A stretch of 38,197 nucleotides of DNA from Actinomycetota bacterium (GTDB lineage: Bacteria > Actinomycetota > Thermoleophilia > Gaiellales > Gaiellaceae). The number at the start of each line of letters is the position of its first letter. The stretch's first letter is position 1. Location of the stretch: assembly GCA_004366385.1 (NCBI GenBank), contig SIRU01000006.1:1-38197 (forward strand), written 5' to 3'. Made by a program: the position numbers and the translations under genes. Positions 33,401 through 38,197 of this stretch are shown here, one piece after another. The notes below the pieces were generated by a model, which worked only from the letters and a program-made list of their open reading frames with translations, was not told where the DNA came from and ran no database searches.

Positions 33401-36400
33401 GAACTCGATCACCGCATTCGGCGCGGAGGTCGGGCCGCCGGTCGCGGGCACGCCCTCCGGGCCGCCGGTCGCCGGCGTGAAGCCGGGCCCGTCGGTGAAG
33501 GTGACGACGACGCCGAGGAGCGTCCAGGTGAAGGTCGTCGGCTCGCCGACGTTGCCCTCGAAGTCGATCGCTCGGACCTCGAACGTGTGCGGGCCGGCCT
33601 GGGTCTCGAGCAGCTGCCACTCGAACGCGCCCTGGTGCATGAAGGTCGCGCCCTCGAAGCCGCACGGCTGCCAGCCGGACGCGTCGACGCGGCACTGGAA
33701 GACGACGTCGGGCTCGTTCGCCTCGAACGTGAAGATCGCGTCGAGGAGCCAGGTCTGGACGCCGGCGTTGTCCGGATCCATGTCCAGCGGCGCGTGGTTG
33801 ATCGTGACCGTGGGCGCGACACCGGCCGGCAGCGGCACGTACCTCCACTCGTAGCGCGCAGGCGTCGGGTCGGCGAGGCCGGTGCCGAGCCTGGTGATCG
33901 CGCGCACCTCGAACACGTGCGGGCCCGGGCTCAGGTTCAGGTACTCGGCCGGGTACTCGCAGTCCTCCCACGCGCCGGGGTTCGTGGAGTCGAGGCGGCA
34001 CTCGAAGACGAGGTTCCCGGCGATCGGGTTGTCGCCGTCCGAGCCGAGGTACGTGAAGCTCGCGTTCCGGCTGTTCGACTGGATGCCGGGCGTGCCGGTG
34101 TCGGCGTCGGCCGGGCCGGAGACGACCCACGTCTCGGGCGCGCCGGGGATCTCGAGGAGCTCGCAGACGACGCCGAAGCACTGGTCGGGCTCCATGTTCC
34201 CGGCCGCGAAGTTGCCGCCGCCGTCGTGCGCGCCGACGGCGTAGATGCCCCAGCCGCCGTTCATCTGCGCGACGTTGCCGCTGACGTCGTGACCCGGGCC
34301 CTCGACGTAGATGCCGTCGCCGCCGTTCGCGTCCGCGGTGTTCCGCGCGACCTCGTTGCCGCGGTTGACGATCGAGGTCTCGGTCACCTCGATGCCGGCG
34401 CCGCCGTTCCCGCTCGCGACGTTGTCCACGATGCGGTTGTCGAGCGAGATCTCGGCGACGGAGATGCCGGTGCCGCCGGTGCCGCTCGCGTTGTTCCGGC
34501 TGATCGTGTTGTCGTTGGCCTCGGACAGGACGATGCCGCTGCCGTTGCCCGCGAGCTCGTTGCCGATGACGTCGTTGTCGTTGGCGAGCTCGAGTGCGAT
34601 GCCCGGGCCGGTGGCGCCGGCGATCGTGTTGTTCAGGATCGCGTTGCCGTTGCCGCTCATGAGCACGCCGCCCTGGCCGCCGCGGATGGTGTTGCGCTGG
34701 ATCGAGTTGCCGTTCGAGCCGAGGAGGTCGTTGCCGGCGACGATCCCGGACGCGCTGCTGTCCTTGATCGTGTTCTCGAGGATGACGTTGTCGCCACCGC
34801 CGACGATGGCCACGCCAGCGCCGCCGCTGCCGGCGATCGTGTTGCCCTCGATCCGGTTCTGCCGCGCGAACTCGAGGTAGACGGCGCCCTCGCCGCCGTT
34901 CGCGGCGAGCGAGTTGCCCTTCACGAGCGTGTGCTGCGTGCCCGTGTACAGGGCGATGCCGAGCTCGTTCCCGATGATCGTGTTGTTCCGGAGCGTGTTG
35001 CCCTGGCCGCCCTGGTCCGCGTCCGCGAGGGCGATGCCGGCCTCCTCGTTCTGCTCGATGCGGAGGTCGGAGACGATGTTTCCGGCCGTCCCCGGGTTCA
35101 GCTGCACGCCGTACAGGAACTGGAGGATGTAGCCGTTCGTGATCGTGACGTTGTCGTGGCCGTTGTTGAGGATCCCGGCGTCGAGGCCCATGCCGTCGAG
35201 CGTGTGGCCGTCGAGGTCGATGGTGATGTTCGGGGCGCCGACGACGAGCGCGTAGCCGCCGCAGTCGATGAGGTCGTTCGTCAGGCGCGTCGACTGCGTG
35301 AGGATCTGGCCGCAGAAGACCTCGGTTGCGACCGGCGGCGCGCCGATCGTCCACGTGGAGAACGCCTCGACCTCACGCTGCTGCGCGTCGGTCGCGCGGA
35401 CCCAGAACGTGTACGTGCCGGGGTCGAGGCCGGTGAAGCGGACCGGCGACCGGACCGACGAGCTGTTCGCCGGCGGGGCGCACGCCGCCGGCGTGCCGTA
35501 GCTGTCGGGCGCCCCGGTGCCTGCCACGAGCGCGCACTCGTACGTGATCGGCGCGGTGCCGCGCGCGGACGAGAACTCGAACGTCGCGGAGGTCTGGACG
35601 GTGACCGGGTCGGGCGCCGCGTCGATCGTGACCTGGAAGTCTCCGAGCTCGACCGTCCACGACCACTCGGCGGGCGTCGGGTCCTTGTTCCCGGAGAAGT
35701 CCACCGCGCGCACCGCGAACGTGTACTCACCGTTGCTGAGCCCGCCGTAGACGGCCGGGTTCGTGCAGGGGGCGAACTCGCTGTTCTGGAACGAGCACTC
35801 GAACGTGACCGGGCTCGCGTTGTCGGCGCCCGCGAAGCGGAGCTTGGCGACGTCATCCGGGTCCGGGTCGTTCGGGCCCTCGAGGATCGAGGTCTCGGGC
35901 GCGATCTGGTCGCCGCCGCCCGGGCCTGCGAGGCAGTTGACGTTGTAGCACTGCTGCGGCTTCAGGTCGGTGCCGAGCGGGCCCTTGTTGCCCTGGGCCA
36001 CGTTGCCGCCGCCGTCGATGTTGGCGCGGCCGTTGGACGGGTCGCCGACCCAGATGCCCCAGCTGTCGTTGTCGAAGGCCACGTTGGCCCTGAAGATGTG
36101 GCTCGGCTTCGACGCCTGGATGCCCATCGTCGTGTTCGAGTTGGTCGTGTTGCCCTCGACGAGCGTGCCCTGGCCGGCCGGCGTCTCGTCGCCGATGTAG
36201 ATGCCGGTGCCGCCGTTGTCGCTCGAGTGGTTCCCGCGCACGACGTTGCTGAAGGACTGCGACTCGAGCGTGATGCCGGTCGAGTCGGACTCGCCCGCGT
36301 CGTTGCCCTGGATCACGTTCCCGCTCGACCCCTTGAGCGAGATGCCGCCCTTGTTCCCGCTGACGTCGTTGCCCTTGATCAGGTTGTCGTCGGCCTGGAA

Positions 36401-38197
36401 GAGGTCGATCGCGTACGAGGAGACGACGGTGGCGACGTTGTCGACGATCGTGTTGTCGTTCGACTTCTCGATGTCGAATGCCGGGCCGGCGCTGTCCGTG
36501 ATCGTGTTGCCCTCGACCGTGTTCCCGCTCGACTCGATGCCGGTCGGGGCGCTCGTGGTCGCGCGGATGACGACGCCGTTGCCGACGTCCTCGATCACGT
36601 TGCCGCGGATGACGTTGTCCGTCGCGCCCTCGAGCAGCGCGCCGGCCTTGCTGGCGACCTCGATGTCGTTGCCGAGGATGCGGTTCTGGCCGGAGCGCTC
36701 GATGAACACGGCCTCGCCGCTCGTCGCGCCGATGAGGCTGTCGCGCACGACGTTCCGGCTCGCGCCGTTCAGCATCCAGACGCCGCGCGCGTTCGAGACG
36801 AGCGTGCTCGAGCGGACGATGTTGTCCGTCACCTGCGACTGCACGCCCGGCGGCGGGTTGCTCGGAGCCTGCGTCGCGTCCTCCGGCGCCGTCGGCTGGC
36901 CGAGCCCGATGCCCGCGTCCTGGTTCAGGTGCGCCGTGACGCCGTCGACGATGGTGTTCTTCGTCCCGAAGTTGAGCGCCACGCCGTAGTCGAAGTCGGT
37001 CAGCGTGCCGTTCCTGATCGTGACGTTGTCGTAGCCGTTGTTCAGGATCCCGGCGCCTATCGACTTGCCGTCGATCGTCTTGCCGTTCAGGTCGATGGTG
37101 ATGTTGTCGGCGCCGACGATCAGGCCGTGGCCGGTGCAGTCGCCGAGGCTGTTCAGCACGAGCGTGCTCGTCGTGAGCTTCTGGCCGCAGAACACCGCCC
37201 GCGGGACGGGCGCCGGCCCGAGCATCCACGTGTAGGCCGCGGGGGTGCCGAGATGGACATTGTCGTCCACGTTCCCCGCCTCGTCCACGGCGCGCACCTG
37301 GAGGATCTGCTCGGTCAGAGTCGCCGGGCTCGTCAGCGTCACGTCGTACGGCGACGGGCACGGCGTCCACGACGGCTCGCCCGCCGCCATCGCGCCGTTG
37401 AGGCGGCACTCGAACGTGAGGTCTTCGGGCGCGGTCTGGTTGTCGCTGCCGGTGAACGTGAAGGTCGCGGTCGTGGACACCGTCGTGGCGTCCGGGCCGG
37501 TGAGGATCTCGGTGTCCGGCGCCTTGGTGTCGGGCGGCGGCGGGTGGACCCACCAGGAGTGGTACGCCGGCTCGATGTCCACGTTCCCGGCGAGGTCGAT
37601 CGACCTCACCATGAAGATGTGCCCGCCGTAGGCGAGGTCGGCGTAGCTCTTCGGCGAGTCGCAGTCTCCCCACGCGCCCCAGTCGACGCCCGGGCTCTCC
37701 GGCGCGAGCGCGTACTCGTTCGGGTGGTGGCCGATGCGGCACTCGTACTCGAGGTTGTAGCCCGCCGTGACGTTGTCGCTGCCGGTGAAGCGCAGGGTGG
37801 CCGAGCGGCTCGTGGTGGAGAGGTACTCGATCGGCGCGCCGGTCTCCGGGTCGAGCACGGGCACGACGGTGGTGGTCACGACGCCGGTGCCCGGATCGGT
37901 GTGGGTGACCACCCTCCGGAGCTCCCGGACCTCGCCGGGGGCGGAGGTGATCCGCGTGTCCGGCGGGACCGGCGGATGCTCGTTCTCGCCCTCGTCGTCG
38001 ACGCCGGCGTGGATCGTCCACTCGTACACCTCGGGCGTCAGGTCCCAGTTCCGCGCCCAGTCGATCGCGCGCACCTCGAACTTGTGCTCGCCGGGCTCCA
38101 GGCCGAGGAACGTGTGCGGGCTCACGCAGTCGGACCAGCCCTCGCCCTCGAGCGGCTCGGGACCCGGGTCACCCTCGGGCGGCTCGAGCTGCGGCTC
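21410..38197 (-). CDS. Giant multidomain beta-helix / Ig-like / DNRLRE protein, tandem paralog, 5' end outside the window
   Basis: The frame is open from the TAG stop (21412-21410) to the right edge. The GTG at 38125 is an internal Val codon, because the 24 codons upstream of it are open and match the other gene (...GWSDCVSP). About 5,595 codons are visible. Visible domains in order: the end of one Ig-like repeat, two Ig-like, beta-helix 35915-37192, two Ig-like, beta-helix 34160-35316, ten Ig-like, a beta-rich module 30622-31010, eleven Ig-like, a second module 27025-27400, fifteen Ig-like, DNRLRE, two Ig-like, DNRLRE. This matches the gene at 157-21075 from about its residue 1,790 onward, except for four extra Ig-like repeats. 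By that comparison the full protein would be near 7,400 residues, with a signal peptide and two more beta-helices off the edge; this is inference. No C-terminal anchor is seen. Function is unknown; surface adhesion or matrix building is a guess from the domains. Confidence 0.94.
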   Translation of the reverse strand, partial: EPQLEPPEGDPGPEPLEGEGWSDCVSPHTFLGLEPGEHKFEVRAIDWARNWDLTPEVYEWTIHAGVDDEGENEHPPVPPDTRITSAPGEVRELRRVVTHTDPGTGVVTTTVVPVLDPETGAPIEYLSTTSRSATLRFTGSDNVTAGYNLEYECRIGHHPNEYALAPESPGVDWGAWGDCDSPKSYADLAYGGHIFMVRSIDLAGNVDIEPAYHSWWVHPPPPDTKAPDTEILTGPDATTVSTTATFTFTGSDNQTAPEDLTFECRLNGAMAAGEPSWTPCPSPYDVTLTSPATLTEQILQVRAVDEAGNVDDNVHLGTPAAYTWMLGPAPVPRAVFCGQKLTTSTLVLNSLGDCTGHGLIVGADNITIDLNGKTIDGKSIGAGILNNGYDNVTIRNGTLTDFDYGVALNFGTKNTIVDGVTAHLNQDAGIGLGQPTAPEDATQAPSNPPPGVQSQVTDNIVRSSTLVSNARGVWMLNGASRNVVRDSLIGATSGEAVFIERSGQNRILGNDIEVASKAGALLEGATDNVIRGNVIEDVGNGVVIRATTSAPTGIESSGNTVEGNTITDSAGPAFDIEKSNDNTIVDNVATVVSSYAIDLFQADDNLIKGNDVSGNKGGISLKGSSGNVIQGNDAGESDSTGITLESQSFSNVVRGNHSSDNGGTGIYIGDETPAGQGTLVEGNTTNSNTTMGIQASKPSHIFRANVAFDNDSWGIWVGDPSNGRANIDGGGNVAQGNKGPLGTDLKPQQCYNVNCLAGPGGGDQIAPETSILEGPNDPDPDDVAKLRFAGADNASPVTFECSFQNSEFAPCTNPAVYGGLSNGEYTFAVRAVDFSGNKDPTPAEWSWTVELGDFQVTIDAAPDPVTVQTSATFEFSSARGTAPITYECALVAGTGAPDSYGTPAACAPPANSSSVRSPVRFTGLDPGTYTFWVRATDAQQREVEAFSTWTIGAPPVATEVFCGQILTQSTRLTNDLIDCGGYALVVGAPNITIDLDGHTLDGMGLDAGILNNGHDNVTITNGYILQFLYGVQLNPGTAGNIVSDLRIEQNEEAGIALADADQGGQGNTLRNNTIIGNELGIALYTGTQHTLVKGNSLAANGGEGAVYLEFARQNRIEGNTIAGSGGAGVAIVGGGDNVILENTIKDSSASGIVAGNDLLGSNGNSIQRNTIRGGQGGVLMSGNGNAILNNTIAGATGPGIALELANDNDVIGNELAGNGSGIVLSEANDNTISRNNASGTGGTGISVAEISLDNRIVDNVASGNGGAGIEVTETSIVNRGNEVARNTADANGGDGIYVEGPGHDVSGNVAQMNGGWGIYAVGAHDGGGNFAAGNMEPDQCFGVVCELLEIPGAPETWVVSGPADADTGTPGIQSNSRNASFTYLGSDGDNPIAGNLVFECRLDSTNPGAWEDCEYPAEYLNLSPGPHVFEVRAITRLGTGLADPTPARYEWRYVPLPAGVAPTVTINHAPLDMDPDNAGVQTWLLDAIFTFEANEPDVVFQCRVDASGWQPCGFEGATFMHQGAFEWQLLETQAGPHTFEVRAIDFEGNVGEPTTFTWTLLGVVVTFTDGPGFTPATGGPEGVPATGGPTSAPNAVIEFTANVEGAEFWCRFDSLDPGDFFPCASPFRAGLGVGLPANDPFAYALAPGDHVLEVFAEVEGFASAAELEPAVYEWEIVDPADTLPPETFIESTPIVADLSATTFEFSGADDLTPEFLLRFECQLTFGTQPPNQNLWLPCFSPFNLLDAYTYADPLMGLVEKTFWVRAVDMAELEFPPPTQPDFEGNPDPTPASFTWTPIADATPPTVSISGGPADGATVAEADPYTFFGSDNATPMGRLVYRCTVISEQQSVADVQWGSVPTCTSPHSVNGLDPGTYTVAVRAFDLMGNGSIPATRALTVAAPPVTTILSGPAGKIDPATGVAALPYSSSESAIFTFRADQPGSTFECSFEGGDFAPCNTPADPAETDPVVFTFAAWVVTSGDNEVEIRAINPQGIVGEEAVYEWRVELGPDTTRPTTRILTGPQNGTLSTTATFTFTGSDNRTPASGLRYECALDSTTSWSSCVSPQQFGDLARGTHTLRVRAIDAANLADNTPNTCTVPETGPFSPGTSWCDVYTWFVAPPPTTTILSGPGVEVEESTSRTATFTFTSDVPGVTFHCWLDGRFNPGTTTTPAPCTSGVTYENLGLGPHLFAVRAVDPFNNIGAWEDVEFTVLPPAAVITSGPGDTTDTTVTFEFSTQPLDPGATYYCSLDGKPFGLCTSPKTYTNLWPGAHTFRVQTHYTGVDWTGAPLEFEPVPATHTWTVQDFTPPETYIAFGPAATTFSTSAYLGVSSDDPLAVVTCTLNGVQEGCEQGIVTALTDLVPGTTYTFTAQATDASGNVDETPAVRTWTVSPPGANNTPVGANVTVTLPQPGATGNATVTFFGVEAAGFTSVEQLGGAPPLPEGYGGGVVYDISTTAVFSEPVTVCLTYDPENYSTQRVRLLHFDGELWIDVTSLNNPFGATAKICGLAESLSPFAIAEASAGMAPETYILSGPTGDLNAEGIPTTTSGSATFTFWSDDPLAVTLCSVDGAPWFYCESPYTVGPLGEGEHEFMVQAMNILGWPDLTPALYEWEIIGPDVTPPSTVITRGPTGTTPNFISTFEFSGTDDFTPALELDFLCTLNGENLGNCESPEQIEVTAPGEYTLLVQAIDEAGNVDPVGATRTWTVLDLSAPDTEILSGPEQETTETSATFEFEGFELLDGSPVNQFECMLDEGEFVPCTSPHVIEGPLAAGLHVFHVRAVDPDGNRDISPAYWEWTIVTPPDTTPPDTFIVSGPDPANSGPDAIFAFASNEPAEFECVMGTLTAENPNVPASAPATGWTECGAVHILEGLSSGTRWLFVRAIDFAEPTPNVDWQTPAGPYVWTTLGEPDTEILTGPPLVSGAGTAIFEFESNQVGATFQCSVDDSLFVPCTSPHNAGYFLPGVDGEPLEHTFQVRAVNQHTTLEGAQVVDLSPAVYEWAVQDVDAPNTVFLGVTEIGPPQFIEPGLRFHFRGDDDLGSSYNLTFECMLDNTEVAGDETWEECGEPLTWIDGTTVLDDAFAHDIAFADLAAGPYRFSVRALDVVENADPTPAPADGYAFVVEAEPDTFIDGVFDGTTPVFDLTAELLTEEQSITFEFSSDTPGTTFLCRLSTVSMAPPQYTPCTSPVEYTGVAYGTHVFSVLAVGQYGTPDPEAAVFEWQSGYLTAPDVAITSAPANPTVEPTATFEFESSDPLAFFQCQLDTGPILPCASPFTYPNPDQPVLLAGDQNPHTFTVTAWKPHLLAAELQATHEWVITDDAPPNTIITQAPSALIPSGSDVTFAFTGTDNGTLPEQLGFECSLDGAPFAECSSPLTLTGLPGGTRTFEVRAIDAVPLTDPTPASYTWQVVAPPSTVITGGPPLVAGVTESPDATFTFFDQPGSTYECRLDPADPQVLTGGWTACNSGTVTYTGLTNGEHLFQVRATTLLGVVENPPASFTWTIDAPDAIPPDTSIDVGLAGPTTSTTASIFFSGSDNLTPAALITFQCRLDGVGEFTACTSPLGLTGLEPGEHTLEVRAIDADGNVDPTPASHTWTVVAAEDDNTSVGTGVTVDLGGGASATFQNVTGAGLTSLSIMSGSTTLPDGYTGASAIFFDISTTASYSGTIEICLPTGGLDEPHLLHFEGGAWVDVATSIKVVSGITVVCGSVSSLSPFGVAEAPGLSPDTEIGLYPDDPSLETAYGGALTDFAFTSDQQTVTFQCSLDNAPWNSCAAQYRFFALLGTHTLRVRALNAAGYYDLTPATHTWTVLARPVATIDSTLVDQDPSTPDSIETESRTATFELSSDQPNSTFECLLDHDETTTVWQPCESPVTYTNLPLGEQTLYVKAINAAGHESLFPAEFEWEVADLTAPVTTIVSGPADPTSSKSATFVFESNEPATFFCALGTAATQPCTSGFTFTNLSAGTRTFTVYAVDTWGNVELEPKTYTWTIDLSAPVIDLAAITVGDTATFTFSASDNLDEGPFAFQCSLDGGEFVPCSSGVEYVDLDPGTRTFEVRTADSVGNVGTASHTWESPDVTPPDTGLAVFSGSVIFHFSGSDNFTAAEELTFECSLDGSDWVPCVSPVVYENDAVGVGQHTFLVRAVDAAGNVDPTPESHTWTVLDTKAPDTTITSGPDSPTPGTAASFAFGGSDDTSAAGDLTFECSLDGADFAACTSPAGYSGLAAGSHTLRVRATDEAGNTDPTPATYTWEILDTTAPSTLVTDGPPAATGDTSATFEFTATDDVTTAGGFTFECSLDGAEFAACTSPATYSGLSVGDHTFQVRATDAAGNTDATPATRTWEVLDTTGPVTTITAQPDAQTGDTSASFSFTGSDDVTPATGLTYECSLDGAEFAACTSPAAYSGLAVGDHTCRVRATDAAGNTGAAASATWEVLDTTAPVTEITGSPAAATGATSATFEFTATDDVTTSGFTFECSLDGAPFVACTSPATYSGLAVGDHTFQVRATDAAGNTGAAASATWEVLDTIAPVTTIDGGPDASTDDTSATFTFSATDDVSGAAAITFECSIDGAPFAACESPETVSGLFPGSHTFRVRATDAAGNTGAAASSTWTVNDTTPPDTTITNGPPASSGSTTASFSFTANDDVTIAGFGFQCSLDGAAFTGCSSPATYTGLTIATHTFQVRAIDGAGNVDPTPATYMWQVTDVTPPDTGITAKPDPSTTSTSATFAFAGTDNHTPAVSLTFECSLDGADFAACTSPATYSVAVGAHTFRVRAVDAAGNHDLSPANHAWTVLDSTAPETTIDSGPPASTDSGNATFTFSGTDDVTASPTFRCQLDDGPLGACTSPKSYTGLAPGTHTFSVQAVDAAGNVDPSPATYTWTVRDVTAPETSITGQPAALTTNTSAAFAFTGTDDGTVSSLLSFECSLDGADFAACTSPATYSGLAVGSHTFQVRATDAAENTDATPATWTWTVQELTDTTPPETTITGQPPATTIDTSASFSFSASDDVPGTLTFQCQLDTGAWSGCASPASYSGLAVGSHTFRVRATDAAGNVDPTPATYGWTVQSPVNCGTEQTLTAAADAWIDQSSSTSNKGSDSILKVMSKSGNGNLRAVVRFNLPTMPQGCSVEYASLRIFAKSGAANRTLQAIQLGAAWTESGVTWANQPATTGGAAVTTSGTGYRDWNVASLVQEQYLGGNNGFLIRDATENQDAEQQFHAREESTNRPLLVLKLWSGAAPPPSSSGDSTPPDTTITGSPLAASSSTSATFTFTGVDNVTAPAALTFECQLNGGAWSACTSPTSYSGLAQGSHIFNVRAKDQAGNVDPQPAQYTWTVDTTAPETVITNGPGTTTTSTSASFSFTSSEAGSTFQCALDGGSFTACTSPASYSNLAVGTHTFQVRATDPAGNTDATPATYTWTIQSGGGGGGANCGTAQTVTAVADSWISQGSPSSNNGSDGILKVMSKSGSNAMRALVRFNLPAIPSGCVLDTATLRLFAASASSGTRTLQAFRANAVWNESTVTWSNQPATIGSAVTTTSGAGYRQWGVTTIVSSMYSSGSNNGFLIRDATENQDAEQQFHAREKGESPPQLVLTFRPS
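21413..22990 (-). other. C-terminal DNRLRE / Ig / Ig / DNRLRE cassette, upstream paralog
   Basis: DNRLRE copies lie at about 22505-22990 and 21413-21912, with two Ig-like repeats at about 21940-22470. Marks include DAWIDQ or DSWISQ, SNKGSD or SNNGSD, WTESGV followed by W-A-N-Q-P, NNGFLIRD and HARE. Same order as at the end of the other gene. Confidence 0.87.
22995..27020 (-). repeat. Expanded Ig-like array 3 of the upstream paralog (15 repeats)
   Basis: Fifteen units of about 89 residues, against 11 in the other gene. Units 7-10 are very similar even at DNA level (compare 24680-24840 with 25210-25390). Units 8, 9 and 10 share a private ending, AGNTGAAAS, in place of the usual AGN-D-x-TPA. 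Unit 8 has an extra cysteine (codon 24962-24964) where its neighbours have Phe. Confidence 0.87.
27025..27400 (-). other. Beta-rich module, second copy, upstream paralog
   Basis: Same marks as at 4696-5052: SATFQNVTGAG, FDISTTASYSG, LLHFEGGAW, and VCGSVSSLSPFGVA. It precedes the expanded Ig-like array. Confidence 0.7.
27410..30618 (-). repeat. Ig-like array 2 of the upstream paralog (11 repeats)
   Basis: Eleven units pair one-to-one with those at 5055-8192, including the variants beginning SAPDTEIL, EPDTEIL and EPDTFI. Confidence 0.8.
30622..31010 (-). other. Beta-rich module, first copy, upstream paralog
   Basis: Same marks as at 8196-8592: NATVTFFGVE, LPEGYGG, YDISTTAVFSEP, VCLTYDP, RLLHFDG, and ICGLAESLSPFAIA. 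Sits at the same place between Ig-like arrays 1 and 2. Confidence 0.7.
31020..34150 (-). repeat. Ig-like array 1 of the upstream paralog (10 repeats)
   Basis: Ten units follow the same order as 8600-11655, recognisable by shared idiosyncratic starts such as VVVTFTDGPGF and AEADPYTF. This shows the units were already distinct before the two genes separated. Confidence 0.8.
34160..35316 (-). other. Beta-helix in the upstream paralog (equivalent of helix 4)
   Basis: Starts FCGQILTQST, with ITIDLDGHTLDG, GILNNGHDNVTI and FLYGVQL. It closes with DGGGNFAAGN and C-F-G-V-V-C. Counterpart of 11680-12831. Confidence 0.87.
35915..37192 (-). other. Beta-helix in the upstream paralog (equivalent of helix 3)
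   Basis: Starts FCGQKLTTST, with ITIDLNGKTIDG, GILNNGYDNVTI and DFDYGVAL. It closes with DGGGNVAQGN and C-Y-N-V-N-C. Almost the same length as its counterpart at 13405-14682. Confidence 0.87.

Noticed and set aside
38123-38125. GTG as the start of the upstream gene
   Set aside because: It is the Val of a conserved C-V-S-P step, and the frame stays open and homologous to the other gene up to the window edge.

Overview
The window is almost entirely two giant, tandem, same-direction genes on the minus strand. The complete downstream gene (157-21075, 6,972 codons) and the upstream gene (21410 to past the right edge, at least 5,595 codons visible) are colinear paralogs. Very high GC, a TTG start behind a perfect GGAGG, and the domain mix suggest a high-GC actinobacterium. 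I favour class Thermoleophilia (Gaiellales/Solirubrobacterales type), an inference from memory of similar proteins that was not tested.

The complete protein starts with a signal peptide. Next comes a CSLREA/choice-of-anchor-Q type parallel beta-helix, two Ig-like repeats, a DNRLRE domain, and then three NosD-like beta-helices separated by short Ig-like groups. A long Ig-like region follows, cut into blocks of 10, 11 and 11 repeats by two copies of a distinct beta-rich module. The C-terminus is DNRLRE, Ig, Ig, DNRLRE. The upstream paralog shows the same order wherever it is visible, but its last Ig-like block has 15 repeats instead of 11. Neither protein shows a C-terminal membrane helix or LPXTG motif. 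Both look like exported, disulfide-rich fibrous surface or matrix proteins. No catalytic site is recognisable and the function is unknown.

The only non-coding stretches are the 3' flank of the complete gene (1-156) and the 334-bp gap between the genes (21076-21409). The 3' flank holds a 24-bp inverted repeat just after the stop and a second hairpin with a T-tract, a convincing intrinsic terminator. The gap holds two GC-rich hairpins behind the upstream gene. One of them has the same stem and nearly the same loop as the terminator hairpin of the complete gene, so the duplicated unit probably included the 3' flank. The gap also holds an AT-rich 9-bp inverted repeat and the ribosome binding site of the complete gene. 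I could not identify a convincing promoter. I see no RNA genes, CRISPR arrays, insertion sequences or other protein genes.
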